This document shows positions 1-12,812 of a stretch of 64,000 bases of DNA, piece after piece; positions within the stretch are counted from its first letter, which is position 1, and every line of letters starts with the position of its first letter. The stretch covers positions 1,957,299-2,021,298 of the forward strand of contig NW_015971537.1 of the NCBI RefSeq assembly GCF_000182565.1. The letters are read 5' to 3'. The position numbers and the translations under genes are program-made. The stretch is from Spizellomyces punctatus DAOM BR117 (lineage: Eukaryota; Chytridiomycota; Chytridiomycetes; Spizellomycetales; Spizellomycetaceae). The notes beneath the pieces were generated by a model, which was given only the letters and a program-made list of their open reading frames with translations, was not told the origin of the DNA and did not search any database.

Positions 1-3000
1 ACCGTCGCTTCTCTCTCTAGGCTTTGCGAACCTTCAGAGATGGGTCCATCAATCGCCGTCAAGGCAGCGAGATATTCTTTTTCCTTGTAGTGGTCGGTAC
101 TGAACAGCCTCGAATGAACTTCAGAGCTAAAGTTACCCTCACATTGTTCTGCCAAGAAGTCAATGAGTTCCCGACGAGGGGAGTCAAAAGTCCATTTGGT
201 CATGCCCCTGTCTGCAGCTGCACGCTGTTCCTTCGCCCGGGTATCTGAAGTTAAAAGCGGTGCCACATGCTCTTTCGGACTTTCTACTGCTTCCTTCCTG
301 CTTAAAGTTCCAGTCCCAGGTCGGGTCATCCGAAGCTTGCTGGCCCCAGGAAGCTTCGACTTGGTGCCAGCCGAATCACTGGTACCAGACGCGACAGTTG
401 ACAGGGGCTTCCGAACCTTTCCAGGAGTTGCTGATTTGATCGAAGATGAAGCGCTGGACGGTCGTCCACCCACAGGTCTCAACGCTTCTAGGTATGGCGT
501 GACGGAAGCCAGTGCAGAACCCTTGAACAGATCACCGGCTTTTGCGTGCAGAGCATCTACACCAACATCAGCAGCAACAAACGTCAACACACCCTGCGCC
601 CCTTTACGAACATCCGCGTTACGATCTTGCAAGCACAGTAATATGGCATGAATCAGCGGTGATAGATCTGGCACTTTCTCGGTAGCTTCAAGTTTATCTC
701 CCAACCATTTCAGGAGATCCTTGCGCATCTGTGGCTGCTCGGTCATTAGCGACGCCCCAAATGAAGGAATCAAAGAGTCCAGTCCCACAGCAAGGAAAAC
801 ATTGTCCAAGGCTGCAAGAGCAGCACCTCGCACATGTGCCTTTTGATCTGCCAATAGAGATGTCATAGGTGATATCACCAATTTGACGTGTCTCTCAAAA
901 GGCTTCCCGACGGCTAGCGCCAGATTGCCCGTCAGTTCAACGGCATTCATAGCTAGATTTTTGTTGCTGTCGCTCAAACGAGCCTTCAATGCTGGAATCA
1001 ACTCGCTTCCAAAGTTTGGCTGGATTCGCTTGTTAGCCGCTTCCAAGATGCGCACAAGGTCGTCCAGTGCCTCTTTCCGGACTTTCCATTGTGCGTTGCC
1101 CATATCGTCGATCAGCTTCCCAGTGATTTGGCCGCTAATGTCAACCCGAGGGAACAAATCATCGGTAGGATCTGCACTCGCGGCGGTCTCGTCCAATTGC
1201 TGCTCTTTTGTCGGCTGTGGAGGTGCTTTGGCGGCTGCTTTTTCAAATTCAGAGTCAATAGTTGCCAAGAGTTGAGGATTTAGATCTTGGACAAATGTAC
1301 GGATCTCTGGCCCAGTGAACATCCTTAGAGTACCCAAAACGGTAACTGCATTGTTGCGTACAGCTGAATTCGTATTTGCCAATGCGAACTTCAGAAACTC
1401 GATGAATTCTCGCAACTGAAGACCCCCCGTTCCGAAATCGAGAAGAGTCTGTTGAATCCACATCAAAGAGTCTGCTAGGACTTTCGGACTTTTTTGTTTC
1501 TTCATCGAATCATACGCTTGACTGAGGACAAATTGTAGTGATAGTTTTTCAGCAATCGTAGTAAGGCAGTCACCGGCGCTTCTTTTGACTTTCATGTCGC
1601 CAAGCTTGTCTGCCAGTCCAGGTACAACGGCAGCGCCAGCTGCTCGATTGAAGCTGGGAACTTCCTTTGCCAAATACTGGAAAATGTTAAGCACGTTTGT
1701 CATTACTTGAAAGTTGCTTTCTTTCCATCCCGGCTTGTTGGTCAGCGATCTCACTACCGCTTCTGCTTCAACAGTCTCTTTCGGTTGTTGCTGAAGCTTC
1801 TCCAGCATGGATAGCGCGGCTCCAAGCCTCACTTTCCATGCGCTATCCCCAAGCTGCTGCATTACCTCCTCCCCTACCAGGTCACACACAACTGCATCTG
1901 CAGATTCGTTGGTGTACTTTGAAACAATGGGCTCGTCCTCTCTTGAGGCAGGCTTCTTTGCGGCCGGGGCCTTTGCCAAGGCTGGGCCTGCGGTCTGCGC
2001 TCTTTTCAGAGTTCCATTCTATGGACGAAAGGTTTCAGTCATTGCCGAAAAGGTCCATGTCCACAACACAAATACCTACCACAGAAGCTTTAGTCGTGGG
2101 CTTTGCGATAGTGGTCGGTGGTCGTGCTCTTGTCGCCGTCGTAGAACTTGGTGCATGATTCTCTTTCTCCTGGGCATCCAGAGAGTTAGACGTCATTTTT
2201 GGTTTCTGAATCAAGAGGCACTAACCAGTCAGGCACCAACCAAAACAGAGGCTAGATACTACATACGCCAAATACTCACCCGAGGTTTAGCCGGTAACGT
2301 CTCTGCCCTTCTTGGCGGAGCTGCAGCTGTTGTCGCTTTTCTTGTTCCCGTTCCACCCGCTAACTTTACTTCAGCTTTCTCAAAATACTCCTTGACTTTG
2401 GTCTGCTTGATATTATCCAACTTATCCAGATGTCCTGCCAATACCCGCTCACTGACAACTTTCATCAGTGTTCCTAACGCTTCAGCAGCCGCCTCTCGCA
2501 CCGTGTCCACACTATCTTCCAAAGACTTGACTAGCATTTCGCTCAACGACTTGATCTCTGGCTTTCCGGGAAGCTTTCGGGTGGTCTTCAGACATCGAAT
2601 CAGCCAATGTAATGTTTCGCTTCTAACTTGAGGATTCTTGTGAAAAGCACTTCCATTGATCTCCTCAACAACCTCATTGATGGTAACAGATAAATAGATT
2701 GCATCCAATGCTCCTCGCAGCGCCTCCACAACATTTTGCTTCTTTTCCTTAAATTTCTCAATCAAGGGATGTATCACCAAAGATCTATACTGCGCAAAGT
2801 GGTTCCGTAAGCCCTTCGCAATAGCTTCGATGCAATTCGCCGAGGCAATGACCACGAATAGGTTTGCATCATTGATCCGCTTTCCTAGAGCGTTAATAAG
2901 CTCGCCGTACTTTCCGTCTTCCAATTTGGGGGCTTTGGCGATTTCGAGCAGATTTTCCAGAATTTCTTTTCGTTCCTTCCACTTGGTAGAAGCAAGCTGT

Positions 3001-4077
3001 TCGTAAAAGTTCTTTGGTAGCTTGTCGAGAATGTTGACGGGATCTGCGAGATCGTAGGCATCCAATGGCTCGGGCGTATCATCTACGCCATTTATATTCT
3101 CGCCTGCCCCCTCATCTCCATCAGCAGCAGGGCCCTGTGCTTGAACTTTTGCCTGCTCCGACCTGATGAGACGTTCTGGTGTCGCTCTCTCTTGTGGTAG
3201 CTTATCGAATTGATCATGTAGCTCCTTAATTTGCACCGGCTTCAGGTCATTCAGTGAGCTGGTGATAGCTGACCCTAACCATCTATACAGTTCGATAGCC
3301 AACGCTGTTCCTTCCGACCGCACGGTCTTGTCTTTGTGATCAAAAATTTTGGGTAGCTGCTTGAGTATGGGCTTGACATTTACAATACGTGCGCCAAATA
3401 ATCTGACAGCTTCTCGTAGAGCGAACACCGCTGCAGCGACATTCTTTGGTGTTTTATGGTTCAATCCAGAAATGATGTCCTCCTACAAGCCAGGTACAAG
3501 AACATCAAATGCTGCAATTATGTTACGAAATTGGTATCCTACTCACAATGACCGGATCTGCGACATCAATTTCAATGTACATCATGAGAACGTCTAGGGC
3601 CTTTGTTTTTGTACCGGCCCTGTTGGAGCCGAGGCACTTGTCTACTACCATGGGTGCAAGCACACTTCGAGTCCTAGCGTAAACCACACCAATAAAGCAA
3701 GTCCCGAACTGGATGAGTAAATGCAACGGTTTAGTTGTTTATCACAGACTTACTTGTTTGCTGACGGTGCGTTTGTCACATATGCTAAAATCGCATTCAA
3801 TCCTGATTCCTGTGCAACCAAATTGCTATCCGATACCATCTTCTTTAGATATTCCTGCCATTTGCGATATTCGTTGTCGGCGTCTGGGTCCAATGTGTTG
3901 AAAATCTTGGCTAGCTCATCGTATGCGCCCTGTCGTGCTTTCCACGACTGCATACGAGTAAAAGTGACATACTATTCAATACATGGGCAACAAACACACT
4001 GCTCTTGGGTTTCCCACCTTGTGTGTAAGACGTTCCGTCAAGGGGAGTGAGCTGAAATCTTCTTCGGAACTCGCCAT
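1..4077 (-). CDS. CKAP5: XMAP215/Dis1/CKAP5-family TOG-domain microtubule polymerase (C-terminus beyond the window)
   Basis: TOG-array protein that binds tubulin dimers and speeds microtubule growth at plus ends and spindle poles. The first exon (4077-4018) encodes MASSEEDFSSLPLTERLTHK and splices to SWKARQGAYDELAKIF (from 3947), the classic start of TOG1 in this family. The open frame at 3464-2259 carries HEAT-like TOG1/TOG2 sequence, including FYEQLASTKWKERKEILENL and YGELINALGKRINDANLFV. The minus strand stays coding with TOG-type text toward position 1, for example VRGAALAALDNVFLAVGLDS near 830-770. At least four short introns occur. The right-hand end is fixed by the ATG; the stop lies off the left edge. 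Long plus-strand frames across this gene are shadows. Family assignment is confident; the number of TOG domains (at least three or four inside the window) is inferred. Confidence 0.93.
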
Positions 4078-6116
4078 CTTTAAAGGGAGAAAGATGAGAT
4101 GACCGAAGAATGGGAGAGTACGGACGTCCAGAGCCAGCCAGCTTAAAATAGGTTTGCAAACTCCGACAGTTATCCTCCTGCTATTTCAAAGCCAGGAAAC
4201 TCCGACGGCCAATTTCGACAAGTGTGCAATGAAAAATGTCCAAAGATCGCTAAAATTGACTAGGCTAAAGCACAAACGCCTTCCCCAACAAAAGAAGGCG
4301 AGAAGAAAATCCTGTACATCTTGTCGTGTCTTGAATTTCTCTACCCTACCTTTGTCGGGTGTTCAATGTGCTAATGGGACGAGGCCAGCAGAGGGCCGGC
4401 GGGGTATATAGTTAAAAAGGGGCAACGAATATATGTACAGGTGCCCACTGTTTGGCCGCCAAGGGAAGGGTCGGGTAAGGAGCACAATGTTATTTCCAGC
4501 AATCTATCCGCGATAAAAGTTGACGATTGAAAATGGTGGCATTCCCTACTGCCTTGGACTGTGAAATGGCCCCAAAACGACTTGCGTTGTCGTCGTCGTG
4601 TTATCCCTCACGTGCTCTTGTCCAGGAAGCGAGTTTCATGTCCGAACGGCCAGGACAAGGGCAAAAACAACCCGCGCGGTGATTATTATTATTATTGTTG
4701 TGATCTCGGTATTGGGAGAAAAGGGAAGCATTCAGGGATAATGCAAATGAATCGGAACTTGGAAAGGTGGAAATATCCCCCAAGGATGGGTGGTTGGATG
4801 TGTATTCATTCCATAAACAGGCTTTCCAATAACCCCTCATGTCCAGGTAAAATGCAAGGATCAGCAAATGTCAGTACCAGGCAAACTCTGCATAATCGTG
4901 GGCTGATCAGGTATTCCGCAATTCAGCAACCGAAAGATCCAGGATATCCAAGGTCCTAATCAAAGGAACAAAAGGACAGTTGAAGGAGACTGATTTCAAG
5001 GAGTGGTCTAATTTCGATAACGTACCATGCTGACCGGATGTCGTTCGTTGTGTGCGACTCGTGCTTTGCATTGATGTGCTCAAGCTTCTTTGCAACCCCT
5101 GCCAGGACCGTTACCCATTCCCATCCATATCAAAACGTCTTCAGGGCGGCCCCGCTTGCCTAATTAACGGGAATCAGAAAGGGGAATCAGCATCCAAAAT
5201 TAACAGCGCATACAGTACCAACTCACTGGAGCTAGTCTCTTCCCTACTTATTCTCACTAACCTGATAATGACAAAGCGACAAAGAGAGACCCGCAACCGA
5301 ACTAAAGAGATGATCTCTCAAGAGAACCATACGGGGCAAACTTCGATTTAAAGCCCCCGTTACATCTGCGCTACTTAAAGTTACTAGCATTGTACCATGG
5401 TTCATACCTGGATACACTCCGTCCTGTCCGAGGCTTTATTCCACTGAGCAACCTATTCTTATCTACAAGGTAACCGATACTAGTGGGACATGGCACTGAA
5501 AGGATGCTCGCATTTTGGGTTGTTCGCGCGTGATTGCCGGGGAAACCGTTCGTACAGTAGAGGATAGTTTTGACACACCCGCTTAAGGACAACGAGTCCA
5601 TGTCTTGAGGCTCGTTCGTCCAATCGTCGGCATAGTTTTACTCGTTCAGACGTCGTCACCAGAACGCGAGCGACACAGCATATGCTTCTTGTTCTGACCA
5701 TTCGAGTCGGTAGACCGCTTAACGAAACTCCTGACTGCGCACCCTACTGCGACAGTTATCTTCACGGTTCATGCCACGATGTCCATACTTGCCGTTGCTC
5801 ATTTGCTCGCCCTCGAGCACCTACTGACTCACCTCCAGGGTTGGCGTACCTAAGCAGGACGAAGCGCGTATCTTTCGCGTGTTTGTCGATGCCAAAGCCC
5901 CCATCCCAGTTGAGCAAGTTGAGGTATTTAAAATAATAACGTCGGTTTGTCCCATGCAAGGGTTAAGCCATGGAGGGGCAACCGATTGGACCGCCTCTAT
6001 AATGCCATTATTGAATGTTACAATATATCGTTTGCTTTTGACAGTTTACTTTTTTGCTCCTAAAGTATGTATATATACAAAATAAGGCTCCTCTAATCAA
6101 CCATGCTCGAGAAGGT
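4078..6116. other. Gene-poor 2.0-kb interval between CKAP5 and IFT81
   Basis: No open frame here looks like a known protein and none shows a convincing exon series; the longest is about 130 codons. It holds the CKAP5 promoter (4078 upward), a short ATT microsatellite (4682-4697) and a CACGTG hexamer (4609-4614). The part from about 5350 to 5960 has short open frames on both strands and one potential donor splice site on the minus strand near 5840, but I could not assemble a protein. No tRNA or 5S rRNA was recognised. Confidence 0.5.
4682..4697. repeat. ATT trinucleotide microsatellite
   Basis: Five tandem ATT units in the gene-poor interval upstream of CKAP5, seen directly in the sequence. 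Confidence 0.85.
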
Positions 6117-9100
6117 TCAAAGAACCAATCGATCTTTTGTAACCTAGAAAACAAACGAACATTATCAGCCAGGAACCTGCAAAACCCTCAGCTACGTGTC
6201 CCTACCTGACCCACTTTCTCCTCCTTTCTACGGTCTCCCTTTAACATGGCTGCATTCTGTGCAGCTTTCAAAGCTAGTAGTTTTTTAACATCTTGGAACA
6301 TTGCAAGTTGTTTCACATTTGGTTCGTATTTCGCCTTTCGAAACCATCATGATTAGCTTGGGCACACTCTGGGGCTATAGTTATCTGTGGTTACCTTGAC
6401 TTCCTTTTGTTGCTCCCTTAAAGATTTCCCTAGATTCTCCTGCTCGGACAATTTTCTCGTGTATAGTTCCCGGTACGTTTTGAATCCGCGTGCCTTTTGG
6501 GCTTGTTCTACCGCCTCATCGCCGCCTATGTATGCCTTCATTTCTTGCATGACTGGTATCATTGTTGTGTTAAAAAAAAGAGTAATGTGCCTGTCAGAAG
6601 ACTTTATCGGAAATTATACGTCTTTGTTTGCGCTTACTTCGCTCATTTGTAATATCCGCCAGGCCAATTTGCATGTTGAGGTAGTGGTACCTGCTTTGAT
6701 CGTTGAGGATGTCTTGCCGGTAAAGTTTTACTTCCTGTTCAAGCTGGACAGCTTCGCTGTGCGTATAAAGACCGACTGAGCAACGTGAAGCAACAAGTAT
6801 GTTCCATTTGCTCACAGTACCTATCCAACCCGACCATTGTCGCATCGTAAAGCCGTTTCTTCTCACCGTACTCAGTCTCTAGTTCCTGTACTTGGCTTCG
6901 CATGGTCCGCAACTCTTGTATAATCGGTGCCAGAAAGCTTTTCTTCTCGTTGATGTTGTTTGTGAGCTTTTGAATGATTCCAGAAATTTCTTCAAGGGTT
7001 CTGCCTTTGACCTCATCGATTTCTGCTTTCCGTTCAGAGACCTAAGTGATATGTTCAGTTTTTTAAAAACAGCGCACTAGGAGGCAGATGAATGAACCTT
7101 TTCCAGAGTTTCTTGTGCGATGTGAAATCCAGCGACGCCATGTCGCTTTTCCAAGGCAGTTAGTGAGTCTTCCATTGTTTTCTGGCGGGAGGTTAAGATC
7201 TAGGGGGAGTTAGCTTGTCAGTTCAAATGGCGGTATTCCGTCCAATTTCCACCATACCTCTTCTGTTCGTTGAAGTATACCAAACTCGGCCGTGATGGCA
7301 GATAGTTCTGCCTTTTTCTTTTTGTATATAGTGGACTTTGCGCGAAGCTCACTTACGTAGCGTTTGAATTCCTCTCCTTTGGGCATCTGATGCCACCAGG
7401 GTAAACAATGTATTAAACTTCCACAGAAACGACAACACGTGTAGAAATATGTCTACCTTTGCACCTTGGGCCTTTTCCACCTCCTTTTTCTTTGCGAGCT
7501 CAGCTGCGAGGGTGTTGATTTCTTCGTTGATAGCAGCAAGTCGCGCAGCGGTGCCTTCCTTTTTACGGGCAATGATGGCAGCTTGCTGTCGGAACAAGCC
7601 TAATTTATCGTCGCCTTTACTAAAGAGTGTTGGACCGTCAGTCCTAATCACACCCTTTGAAGGATCTGTGAAGTGTAATTACGTTGTTTTCGCCAATCGC
7701 TTCTCGGCAAGTTTTGCAATGTCTTCGTTCAACTGCTTGATCTCTTTCTCATGCTCAGTGAGATCCCGCTCGCTGACAGCGGGTTCTGAGAGGACTTTTT
7801 TGAGCTGTTGAATGTGCTGTTTTGCATCTTGAAGTTGCTGAGATAATTGGGATGAGGAGAAACAAATCATGACTTTTGAAGAAAAACAAGCTCAAGGCCT
7901 ACCTTTGGCAGATTTTCCGTTGCCAGATATTTATTCATTTTATTGTCTTCTTCCATTTTAGAAAAAAGGAGATCTGGGCTAGCATTTGCTGCTGCTGACT
8001 AAAGGATGTGGAGTAGCAGTCAGCATGTATCAGAAAGATTCCTGTGAATTGGTACTCACACGAATGTCCTTGAGTGCCTGCAATGCCGTATTATACTTGT
8101 TTTCGACTTGATGAATTTGATTTCGTTGTTCTTTTATTCTGGTTGACATACCGTTAGCGGAAGGTCCTCCCATTGTAAGCAAGATAGAATATTTACCGTT
8201 CGGCAATAAGAGCCTCATTTTGCTGTTCGGTTCGAAGATTTTTGGCTGCTTCCAACCATTGTTCGTGGTATGGCTAATCGTAGCGATCCGGTTGGTTAGC
8301 CACGAACCATCTTAATATACCACACAAAGCTTACAATTTCCTCCACCCTCTTTCGAATTTTTGAAATTCTGCTCAGGACTTGCTGCTTTTCATCTTCCAG
8401 TTGCTGAATTTCTTTCTTCAGTACAGCAGCATTCGTTCCTGTACGCCGTTCTGCCGTTCAATATATGACTGGGTGTGAGTTTCACCTACCAAAGATCATA
8501 CCTGACCCGCGAATCCCGTCCACAGCTTTGTGTATGTCTTTAAACTGCTCTTGGAGATCTTCCACGTGGCGCATCAAATCCGCGGTCACTAAGATCCAAC
8601 ACACATGTCAAAACTCATACGGACGTGTGCTACGATTAGAGGTGTACAAGTTGAATTGTACCTTCGTCCATGCTAAACTCTGCAGGCACATCCACAGAAG
8701 CAAGGAATGGCGCGAGATAGGCTCGCTTCTTGTGGATATTGAAATCTTTTAGTAGAAAATGTAACGCTCGTAGGATGGTGGGCCGATGTCCCTCTGTAAG
8801 CTTCTGGCTCAAGGTATCCCTAGAGATGGTGACAAAAAGGTTGGCAATTATCTTTAAAGCCCGCAACAAAGACAAGAGTTGCACAGCAAATATGCACTAC
8901 CTACACATCACCAGCATCTTTCCATTTCAACAACTGCAAAAACCCGCTGATTCTTGCCACGCTGTCCTGTGGATCCTCGTTCCGCATATCAACGCCCCTG
9001 TGTAGACTCTGTGGATTGCCTTCATCAATAGCAGCCATGACATCGCTGACAAGTTGAAGGAGTTGTAGGATGGGGAGCTCATCGTGGAGTTGGATAGCGC

Positions 9101-9170
9101 TGTAGGTGCGGGAGAACGGTGGCGATGCAAGTGCAGTCACAATAAGCTTCAGCTCTTTGGGATCTGCCAT
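6117..9170 (-). CDS. IFT81: Intraflagellar transport protein 81
   Basis: IFT-B core subunit that, with IFT74, carries tubulin along the growing flagellum. The start at 9170 gives [20 protein letters not shown], followed by [20 protein letters not shown], the N-terminal calponin-homology-like tubulin-binding domain. The next exons give [19 protein letters not shown] and [17 protein letters not shown], closely matching the animal protein. The remaining nine or more exons encode continuous coiled coil (Q/E/K-rich heptads) down to about 6200. The last exon is uncertain: either an intron (donor GTAGGG near 6196) leads to a short tail VTKDRLVL ending at 6117-6119, or the frame reads through to a stop at 6187-6189. 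Shares a 319-bp divergent promoter with PSMA1. It marks the organism as flagellated. Confidence 0.93.
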
Positions 9171-9489
9171 TATGAAATGACCAAAATTTAGAAAAGACAA
9201 AGCAAAAGATGCTTAAATGCGCAAGATCTTGAAGAAAACAAAAAGCGGAGAGTTGGCAAACGTAAGACGCGACTCTTGGATGCACGTGACCCACGGCCTT
9301 GGTGGAAGCCGGTTTTGAGATGACGCGTCTTTAGGACGGGAAGCTTTTTGGAGGACCGCGATCGCCCAAAACAAATTGCCATCATCAACCAAGGCGAGGA
9401 GGGAACGAGGCGGTGTATTCGTACGGCTGCTCTGACAAGTCAACGTTCAGTTCTTTATCGAGTCTTTTACGCTCATCCGGTTTCGCATA
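9171..9489. promoter_or_regulatory. Divergent IFT81/PSMA1 promoter with a GCACGTGA site
   Basis: 319 bp separate two outward-facing start codons. The interval contains GCACGTGAC (9282-9290), a bHLH/Cbf1-type E-box. GTTGGCAAA (9252-9260) is one mismatch from the yeast proteasome element PACE (GGTGGCAAA), but a single near-match is weak evidence. No clear RFX X-box precedes IFT81; only a partial half-site, TTGCCATC, near 9386. Confidence 0.45.
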
Positions 9490-10814
9490 ATGTTCCGTAA
9501 CCAGTGAGTAACTCATCGTTGAAAAGAAGGAGGTGTTGACACTCACCTCGACGACCATTGTCAGATACGATAACGATATTACAATCTGGTCCCCTCAGGT
9601 ATGTGTATAGTAATGGGTGCAGGTGGATTGGACTCGTCCCCCATCACATGGCTGACAGCAATGACATGTCTGCAGGGCCGATTGCACCAAGTCGAGTATG
9701 CCATGGAAGCGGTCAAACAAGGTTCGGCATGCGTTGGGTTGCGGTCGAATACACACGTGGTGATTTTGGCTTTGAAGGTAGCTGCGAGCAAAGATTTGGC
9801 TGGTGGTTAATTGAGCAAATGGAGCATGTTCTCAACCGTTTTATGGTTCTTTTGTTGTAGCGCTCACCAGGGGAGCTCGCATCGTACCAAAAGAAATTGA
9901 TTCGAATTGACGACCATATGGGGATTGCTATTGCGGGACTGACATCTGATGCGAGGGTGCTGAGGTTTGTGGTTCTGCTACAGTGCTCATCTTGTACAGT
10001 CACTTACGAATGACTAAATAGCACATTCATGCGCGCGGAGGCGATGAAGTCAAAACTCTTGTATGACCGACCGCTACCGGTCTTTCGCATCGTGTCTGCA
10101 ATTGGAGACAGTACGTCCTTTATCCATTATAGAAAGTGAACTTGGACACTTACCTCGGTGTACTGCAGAGGCCCAAGTCAACACCCAACGATACGGTCGT
10201 CGACCATACGGGGTTGGATTGTTGGTAGCGGGTTATGACGTATGTAGCAATCTTTAAAACATTCTTGCGACTTGCACTAACGTGACCCCTCCCGTTCATC
10301 AAAGGATGCCGGACCACACCTTTTTGAATGCGCACCATCTGGCAATTTCTTCGATTACTTTGCCATTTCCATCGGCTCACGGTCCCAATCTGCTAAAACG
10401 TATCTGGAGAAGCATTACGAGGCATTTGCCGATGGTATGATCCAGTTTCGGTTCTTTTCCACCTGAAATGAGCTGACATTTGGTCCTGTATAGCTTCTGT
10501 TGATGACCTTGTAGTACACGGTCTGCGTGCCCTGCGGGACACACTACAGCAGGACAAGGAGCTGAATATCAACAACTGTTCCATTGGGATTGTGGGGAAG
10601 GGTATCAAGTACCATACCGTCGAGGGAGAGGGTCTTCAGAGGTAATCTACTTTGCTTTTGTTGTCAAACACCCAGAACGGTACTTACGGGTGATGGTGCG
10701 TTTCTGTGTTCTAGGTACCTGGATCTTCTCTCTGAAGCCGATACGGGAGCTGGTGGAGGGGGTGCTCCGGCACAAGCGGATGAAGGTGCCACACCAATGG
10801 AAACTGACATGTAA
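9490..10814 (+). CDS. PSMA1: 20S proteasome subunit alpha-6 (PSMA1/Pre5 type)
   Basis: Alpha-ring subunit of the 20S proteasome. Exon 1 is only 14 nt (9490-9503, MFRNQ start), then short exons give [11 protein letters not shown] and [20 protein letters not shown], the alpha-subunit signature. Later exons read [36 protein letters not shown] and [19 protein letters not shown]. The MFRNQYD...SPQGR start is diagnostic for PSMA1 rather than other alpha subunits. The C-terminus is Gly/Ala-rich and acidic ([20 protein letters not shown]), typical of this subunit. About six introns of 50-90 nt. The stop is TAA at 10812-10814, only 86 bp from the convergent GH20 stop. Confidence 0.96.
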
Positions 10815-10900
10815 AAACGGAACCTTTAAGAAATATATTTCTCAATGAATATCTTGCAAAATAGAGTTTGTACTCTATATGGTATATATGCCAGAAGTGT

Positions 10901-12812
10901 TCAAGTCCAGACTTCATCTGCGGTTGCGCTCACGATGCCAGCGCAGTCCAAAAGTGCTCTAACCCGCTGGACACGCTCGTACGTTACCAACTGATCCTTG
11001 CGAGGATTGGACCACAAACTTTCACCGACAGCGGCAGCACGGGGCCAAATGATTTGTTCGACCACGGAAGGAGACCCTGTCGCAATGTCCTCGGAAAAGA
11101 GGACTGCTTCTCCCCCAATGACCCTAGAGTCGGTGGGAAATTTCGCATTGGCAATCATGTACATTGGTGTCAGGGGGGAGGTCTTATTGCAGTATTTTCT
11201 GAGAACCAGCATGTCAGTTAAATTGCAAAATAACGATTTGACCCGGTAAAGAACCATAAAGAACCCGCACTCACCCACAATCAAAATACCAAGGTGTCAT
11301 CAAACTGACTACCACCCTCAAATCTTGCCCCGCATCCAACACCTTTTTGACATCCCCTTCCTCTTTCCAAACCTGCACAATCGTCTGTTTCGGCACCGCA
11401 TCTGTCCCCTGCAGACTATAATCCACCACAGGGTCTGCCCACACCATTGTATTTTTTGCGTACGATTTCGCTTTGGATTGAAGAAATCCTCCAATTTTGG
11501 AATAGGCTGATTTACAATCATACGGTTTTGGTGCACCAGGAGCGTCTCCCCAGCATTCGCAATGAACTTCATCCATTCCCAAGTGAATCGTATCTGTATA
11601 TGTGAACAGGGGAGCAATACGCTCGAAAAAGGAGGACAGTGTGGTGTAGGTCTGTGGAGCAAAGGGATTGAGTTGCCCCGAAGGTTTCCGGCCGGTTGGG
11701 TCTGGATTGCAAGTCATAATTTCCGGGTAGGCTCTTGCCCAGACCTGCAAAAAAAAGCAGAGATTATTACAAGGCTGTCCCAAAATGAACAGAAAAGTAA
11801 CGTACATCAGCGTGCCCCGGAAAATCAAACTCTGGGACAACACGAATGCCCCTCTCATAAGCGGTCTGAACGATCTGCTTGATGTCGGCTTCAGAATAGA
11901 TCAATGGCTTTCCATCCGTTCCGTTAAATGCGCCTGTACCATCCGCCATTCTGTCAAAGGCAATAGGCACACTTTGGGCATCAATGATATGCCAATGGAA
12001 CGTATTGAGCTTGACTAGTTCCATTGCGTCCAAGTGTCGCAGGATCTGTGCGACGGGAATAAACATTCGGCCAGTATCCAAGAGCAGGCCGCGGTGAGGG
12101 TAAGATGGAGAGTCGGAGAGATCAAGTGCTGGGACGCAGACTGTATTTGTGGGTTTCGGTGACGTGGGAGTAGCAGGAGGGCAGGATGTCGTGAGTTGCG
12201 TGAGTGTGGTGAAGCCTCGGAGAGTTCCTAGTACCGTTTGGGATGTGATGGATGCTTGTCGTGTGACGTTATTTACATTGATGGAATAGGATTCGTCTGT
12301 CGACAGTGTCCAGTCGCAGGACTGAGGGTTATTGATCACTATGGAAAGAGTGAGCACGGACGTTTTCCGAGATGGCTCACGAATGTTTGTGCCAGTAAGG
12401 TTTGTGATGCGGGTGGCGAGTCTCGTCAAAGCGCCGTCCAAAAGTGCGCCGGCACATGGTGAAGCAGAGTATACGGCTGGCGGTACGCTGTTCAGGAAAA
12501 CACTTTAGCAAAGTAAACCTTGACCAAAACAACACTTAAAAGATGGCCAAACCTAAGCTCCAAGTAGTCAAATGCGATTCCGGGCCCGCTTTCCACCTTG
12601 CCATTTCTCGCAGCAGGCCAAATGCCAGTCACATATACATTATCATCTCCACCTTTATTCCGCTTGGACAGTACCACCGCCAGAATTATCGCCAGTACAA
12701 TGAGAACAATGCATATTATGAACGAAATGTGGAGGTATAACCGCGTGCGGGGGGGTAAAGCATTGACACGTTTGCCTAGTGTTCTAAATTGCTGGCGGAT
12801 GGACGACAGCAT
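10901..12812 (-). CDS. Beta-N-acetylhexosaminidase, GH20, with an N-terminal membrane anchor
   Basis: Glycoside hydrolase family 20 enzyme that removes terminal GlcNAc/GalNAc, in fungi typically from chitin oligomers. The start at 12812 gives MLSSIRQQFRTLGKRVNALP. A single hydrophobic segment (about residues 27-47, ISFIICIVLIVLAIILAVVL) is followed by basic residues, so a type II membrane protein with the catalytic part outside is likely. The catalytic domain shows HRGLLLDTGRMFIPV, KLNTFHWHIIDAQS, VVPEFDFPGHAD and the Asp-Glu pair in IHLGMDEVHCECWG; usual GH20 proteins have GGDE where this one has GMDE. The last exon contains VIGGEAVLFSED and IIWPRAAAVGESLW. At least four introns. A secreted rather than anchored product would be the alternative reading. 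Confidence 0.92.

Noticed and set aside
1807-2631. 274-codon plus-strand frame across CKAP5
   Set aside because: Antisense to TOG-domain coding sequence whose minus-strand frame matches XMAP215; the plus frame has no recognisable content.
9252-9260. GTTGGCAAA near the PSMA1 promoter as a proteasome PACE element
   Set aside because: One mismatch from the yeast consensus, and a perfect TTTGCCACC also occurs by the non-proteasomal DHPS/ATP4 pair (41626-41634), so chance explains it.
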